DNA of 24,297 nt, taken from assembly GCA_002403895.1 (NCBI GenBank), contig DHIQ01000018.1, positions 2,034 to 26,330 of the forward strand. The letters run 5' to 3'. A model generated the notes under the pieces. The model was not told the DNA's origin. It searched no databases and saw only the letters and a program-made list of their open reading frames with translations. Of the stretch, positions 20,968 to 24,297 are shown in pieces. The DNA comes from Candidatus Neomicrothrix sp. UBA4742. Its GTDB lineage: Bacteria; Actinomycetota; Acidimicrobiia; Acidimicrobiales; Acidimicrobilacustridaceae. A program made the translations under genes and the position numbers. Each line of letters opens with the position of its first letter. Positions within the stretch are counted from its first letter, which is position 1.

Positions 20968-22596
20968 GTGGCCGTGCTGCGCCCTGAGCCGAACTGGGAC
21001 GACGACCGGGTCGGGCGCGCCCCGGAGGAGGATCCCGAGTCCGATCCCATCGCGTCATTCCTGGACCTGGCCGCCGCCGGTTCGGCCGCGCTCGTCGCGG
21101 TCTCCCCGTCGCTCCCCCCCGGCGTCCAGCCCGGAGAACCACCCCGCGAGCTGGACCCCGACGAGCGCACGGAGACGCTGTACCCCGATGCCGCCAGCGA
21201 TAAACCTGGTTGGCACGTCCGCCTGTTCGGATCGCATGAGTTCTTCCGTCTGTGGATCGTCCAGGTCGTCTCGGCCACCGGTGACTGGTTGGGCTTCGCC
21301 GCCATCATCGTGCTGGCCGCCAGCATCGGCGGGCAGAGCGCTGGAGCGGGCGCCGGGGCCATCAGCCTGGTGATGGCCGCCCGCATCATCCCCGGGTTCT
21401 TCTTCGGCCCCCTGGCCGGCGTGCTGGTCGACCGCTGGGATCGCAAGAGGGTGATGATCGGGTGCGATTTGGGTCGGGCGGCGGTGGTCGTCTGCCTGCC
21501 GTTCGTCCGCAACCTGGCCGGGCTGGTGGTGGCCTCACTGGTGCTCGAGGTGCTGACCTTGTTGTGGTCGCCCGCCAAGGACGCCAGCGTGCCCAACCTC
21601 GTCCCCCAAACACACCTCACCACGGCCAACTCCCTCTCGCTGGCGGCGGCCTACGGGACGTTCCCGTTTGCCTCGCTGCTGTTCGCCCTCCTGGCCGGGG
21701 TGTCGGCCTGGTTGGCCTCGGTACACGCGGTCGACTTCCTGTCGATCAATCAGATGGCGCTGGCCTTCTACGTCGATGCCGTCACGTTCATCGTCGCCGC
21801 GCTGTTGGTCCGCACCCTGCCGCTGGGCCGCCGCCGCGGTGCCGCCGTCGAGGATCCCGAGACCGAGGCCCGTCGTCGCCTGGCGCGGATGTTCGAGGAG
21901 CTGGCCCAGGGGTGGCACGAGATCTTCCGCAACCACACCATTCGGGCGGTGAACATCGGCATGGCGACCGGGCTCATCGGCGGCGGGATGCTGATACCGC
22001 TGGGCGCCGTGTTCTCAGCCGAGGTACTCGGTGCCGGCCCAGCCGGGTACGGCCTGTTCACCACTGCCCTCGGGTTCGGGGTGGCTATCGGCGCCGTGGG
22101 GGTCTCCGCGCTGCAGCGGCGTCTGCACAAGGCCCGGGTGTTCACCGGGGCCCTGTTCCTGGCGGGGGCGTTCCTTTTCGCCGCCGCCTCCGTCTCCACG
22201 CTGGGGCTGGCCGCCCTGTTCGTCGGGCTGTTGGGCATCAGCATCGGGCCGGTCTACGTGATGGGGTATGTCCTGCTGCAAGAGGAGGTCGACGACGACC
22301 TGCGGGGCCGGGTGTTCAGCTCACTCAACACGTTGGTGCGGCTGTGCGTGCTGGTGTCCATGGTGGCCGGGCCGCTGCTGGCCGCCCTGCTGGGCGGCAT
22401 CTCCGAGGACGTCTTCGGTGGATCCCTCACCGTCGGCGCGTTCACCATCGCCATCCCGGGCGTGCGCCTGACCCTCTGGCTGGCGGCGCTCATCATCATG
22501 GGCGCCGGGATCCTGGCCCTGCACTCGGTGCGGTCGGGCCTGCGGTCCAAAGCGGCGATTGCCGGCAACCATCCCTCTCGCAGAGCAGGGCCGTGA
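20968..22596 (+). CDS. MFS transporter (MFS_3, EntS-like)
   Basis: This 542-residue integral membrane protein has about twelve hydrophobic helices. The membrane part begins near FRLWIVQVVSATGDWLGFAA and includes the MFS loop 2-3 signature in LAGVLVDRWDRKRVMIGCDLGR, with SPAKDASVPNLVPQTHLTTAN, typical of the EntS/MFS_3 group of drug or siderophore exporters. A hydrophilic, acidic and proline-rich N-terminal extension of about 80 residues (EEDPESDP, PPGVQPGEPPRELDPDE) precedes the first helix and is unusual for the family. The substrate is unknown. The stop is only 3 bases before the tmk ATG, so transporter, tmk and holB form an operon. This order is probably old in the lineage rather than functional. 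Confidence 0.92.
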   Translation: MAVLRPEPNWDDDRVGRAPEEDPESDPIASFLDLAAAGSAALVAVSPSLPPGVQPGEPPRELDPDERTETLYPDAASDKPGWHVRLFGSHEFFRLWIVQVVSATGDWLGFAAIIVLAASIGGQSAGAGAGAISLVMAARIIPGFFFGPLAGVLVDRWDRKRVMIGCDLGRAAVVVCLPFVRNLAGLVVASLVLEVLTLLWSPAKDASVPNLVPQTHLTTANSLSLAAAYGTFPFASLLFALLAGVSAWLASVHAVDFLSINQMALAFYVDAVTFIVAALLVRTLPLGRRRGAAVEDPETEARRRLARMFEELAQGWHEIFRNHTIRAVNIGMATGLIGGGMLIPLGAVFSAEVLGAGPAGYGLFTTALGFGVAIGAVGVSALQRRLHKARVFTGALFLAGAFLFAAASVSTLGLAALFVGLLGISIGPVYVMGYVLLQEEVDDDLRGRVFSSLNTLVRLCVLVSMVAGPLLAALLGGISEDVFGGSLTVGAFTIAIPGVRLTLWLAALIIMGAGILALHSVRSGLRSKAAIAGNHPSRRAGP

Positions 22597-22599
22597 CCG

Positions 22600-23223
22600 A
22601 TGGAACCTGATCCGAAACGGGGGCGGTTCCTCGCCTTCGAGGGCGGCGAAGGCTGTGGCAAGTCCACCCAGGCCCGCATGCTGGCGGCCGATTTGGCCGC
22701 CGTGGCCACCCGCGAGCCGGGCGGTACTGCCGTCGGCTCACGCTTACGCGACATCCTGCTCGACCCGGGGATCGTCGATCTGGTCGACCGGGCCGAGGCG
22801 CTGTTGATGGCGGCCGATCGGGCCCAGCATCTGGCCGAGGTCGTGGCCCCCACGCTGGCGGCCGGTCGTCACGTGGTGAGTGACCGGTCGGTCTACAGCT
22901 CCATCGCCTACCAGGGCTACGGCCGGGGCTTGCCCATCGCCGAGGTGCGTTCGCTGTCGGAGTGGGCGGCCGACGGCGTGTGGCCCGATCTGGTCGTGCT
23001 GCTGGACGTCCCGCAAGCGGTGGCCACCCGCCGCTTGATCGGGGGCCTGGATCGGATGGAGCGGCTGGGTGAGGCCTTCCATCGGCGGGTGGCCGACGGC
23101 TTCCGGGAACTGGCGGCCGGGGAGCCAGCCCGATGGGTGGTGGTGGACGGCACCCAGCGAGTCGACCAGGTGGCGGGGGCTGTGCGCGAGGCCGTGGCCG
23201 AGCGACTACAACTCCCGGTGTGA
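22600..23223 (+). CDS. tmk: Thymidylate kinase (dTMP kinase)
   Basis: This 207-residue enzyme phosphorylates dTMP to dTDP with ATP, an essential step of dTTP synthesis. The P-loop is GGEGCGKST (15-23), preceded by FLAFE. The dTMP-binding TREPGGT follows (about 37-43), then the DRSVYSSIAYQGYGRG block (95-110) and the lid region RRLIGGLDRMERLG. Length and motifs are normal. ATG 22600 lies 3 bases after the MFS stop; the stop codon overlaps the holB start in GTGA (23220-23223), so tmk and holB are translationally coupled, a common bacterial arrangement. Confidence 0.96.
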   Translation: MEPDPKRGRFLAFEGGEGCGKSTQARMLAADLAAVATREPGGTAVGSRLRDILLDPGIVDLVDRAEALLMAADRAQHLAEVVAPTLAAGRHVVSDRSVYSSIAYQGYGRGLPIAEVRSLSEWAADGVWPDLVVLLDVPQAVATRRLIGGLDRMERLGEAFHRRVADGFRELAAGEPARWVVVDGTQRVDQVAGAVREAVAERLQLPV

Positions 23224-24290
23224 GTCCCCCGCCGACCAGCAGCACCGAAATCGATCCGTGGGCCGGCATCGTCGGCCAGGACGACCCCGCCGCTCAGCTA
23301 CGAGCGGCCGCCCGCGCGCCGGTGCACGCCTATCTGCTGGTGGGACCTCGGGGGAGCGGCAAGCGGGCGTTGGCGGCCGCGTTCGCGGCCGAGCTGTTGA
23401 GCGAGGGGTCGCAGGGCGCCGATGCCGATCGGCACCGCCGCCTCGCCCTGGCCGAGCAGCACCCGGATCTGGTCGTCACCGAGCGGACCGGTCCGTTCAT
23501 CACCGCGGCCCAGGCTGACGCCATCGTCGAGCGGGCCAGCCGATCACCGATCGAGGGGGAGCGCAAGGTGCTCGTGCTCGACGAGTTCCACTTGGCCCGC
23601 GAGGCCGCCCCCAAGCTGCTCAAGACCATCGAGGAGCCTCCGGCGGGGACGTTTTTCGTCGTCTTGGCCGAGCACGTCCCGCCCGAGTTGGTCACCGTTG
23701 CCTCGCGGTGCGTACGCATCGATCTGGGTCCTGTTCCCGACCACGCGGTGATCGACTGCCTGATCGGAGAGGGCGTCGAGTCCGCCGTGGCCACCGATGC
23801 GGCCGGCGCCGCCGCGGGTGACCTCGGACGGGCCCGGTTATTGGCCACCGATCCGAGGCTGGCGCTACGGCGCGAGGCGTGGTTCGCGGTGCCCGACCAG
23901 CTCGACGGCACCGGCTCCATGGCCACGCGGCTGGTGGACGAGCTGTTTGCCATGATCGACGACGCCGCCGGACCACTCCGGGACCGTCACACCCAGGAGC
24001 TGGCGGATCTGGAGGAGCTGGTGGCCCAGCTCGGCGAGCGGGGGGCCGGGCGCAAGGCGTTGGAAGAGGTCCACAAGCGCGAGACCCGACGACAGCGGGT
24101 CGACGAGCTCCGCTTTGGTCTGGTCGTGCTGTCGCGGCGCTACCGCGACGAGATGGCGGTGAGCAGCCGGCCGGCGCCGCTGGTGGAGGCCCTCGAAGCG
24201 ATCCAGGCCACATCCGAAGGCCTGGTCCGCAACCCGAACGAGCAGCTGCAGTTCCAAGCGCTGTTCCTCTGCCTCGGCGCCCTGCACTGA
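23220..24290 (+). CDS. holB: DNA polymerase III delta' subunit, clamp-loader type
   Basis: This 356-residue clamp-loader subunit belongs to the AAA+ family related to DnaX. It starts with the typical VGQDDPAAQLRAAARAPVHAYLLVGPRGSGK. The P-loop is GPRGSGKR (42-49), with Arg where Ser/Thr normally binds magnesium, consistent with the non-ATPase delta' role. LVLDEFHLAREAAPKLLKTIEEPP and the sensor region VASRCVRIDLG follow; the SRC motif is intact. The C-terminal helical domain (ELADLEELVAQLGERGAGRK ... FLCLGAL) forms the collar. GTG 23220 was chosen because it overlaps the tmk stop in GTGA; the longer in-frame ATG 23133 would lie well inside tmk. It ends 7 bases before the window edge. Confidence 0.93.
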   Translation: MSPPPTSSTEIDPWAGIVGQDDPAAQLRAAARAPVHAYLLVGPRGSGKRALAAAFAAELLSEGSQGADADRHRRLALAEQHPDLVVTERTGPFITAAQADAIVERASRSPIEGERKVLVLDEFHLAREAAPKLLKTIEEPPAGTFFVVLAEHVPPELVTVASRCVRIDLGPVPDHAVIDCLIGEGVESAVATDAAGAAAGDLGRARLLATDPRLALRREAWFAVPDQLDGTGSMATRLVDELFAMIDDAAGPLRDRHTQELADLEELVAQLGERGAGRKALEEVHKRETRRQRVDELRFGLVVLSRRYRDEMAVSSRPAPLVEALEAIQATSEGLVRNPNEQLQFQALFLCLGALH

Positions 24291-24297
24291 GCACGGC

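Noticed and set aside
1..24297. CRISPR array, insertion sequence, phage or defence genes
   Set aside because: No regularly spaced repeats, transposase or integrase motifs, or defence-type domains were found; the one tRNA shows no flanking repeat suggesting an integrated element.

Overview
The window is high-GC DNA (about two thirds G+C by eye) from an actinobacterium, most likely class Acidimicrobiia. Supporting signs are TopA with a lysine/alanine-rich tail in place of zinc fingers, the topA-MFS-tmk-holB order, a compact actinobacterial Tad pilus cluster, the N-terminal GPSWW/SDGKWY motif of the 671 gene, and many starts that look leaderless. The class-level placement is inference; high-GC actinobacterium is secure.

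Layout. 1-541: 3' end of a primary-type sigma-70 gene cut by the window edge. 671-1444: Pro-rich single-pass membrane protein. 1704-3807: OmpR-type response regulator and sensor kinase, with a repeat-built operator in front. 3804-5099 (-): acyl-CoA dehydrogenase whose stop overlaps the kinase stop. 5198-6174 (-): ExxE-repeat membrane protein translationally coupled to a 77-aa membrane protein. 6305-6919: DsbA-fold protein. 7024-7119 (-): selenocysteine tRNA (anticodon UCA). 7198-7272: 24-aa hydrophobic peptide. 7250-8161 (-): HAD-IB phosphatase with a membrane anchor.

8383-12570: Tad-type pilus or secretion operon (TadZ-like, TadA, TadB, TadC, Flp-like pilin, TadE-like), nearly all joined by 4-bp start/stop overlaps. 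12544-14871 (-): DEAD/DEAH helicase with a cysteine-rich C-terminus (MrfA/YprA type). 15018-15831: anti-sigma antagonist and anti-sigma kinase pair with no sigma gene beside it. 15841-17996 (-): cupin (type II phosphomannose isomerase fold), a second acyl-CoA dehydrogenase, and a SIMPL-domain gene that has lost its 5' part. 18079-24290: topA, MFS transporter, tmk, holB.

Themes. The genes cover transcription control, signal transduction, surface pili, DNA topology and replication, nucleotide synthesis and acyl-CoA oxidation. The most notable non-coding signals are a tRNA-Sec gene, which implies selenoprotein synthesis although no selenoprotein was seen here; a recurrent TANNNT hexamer 6-7 bases before start codons that lack a Shine-Dalgarno; an 11-bp-periodic operator before the response regulator; and four convergent gene pairs that overlap or nearly touch. 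I found no CRISPR array, insertion sequence, phage gene or defence island. The window reads mainly as chromosomal core, with one apparent deletion scar near 16345-16352.
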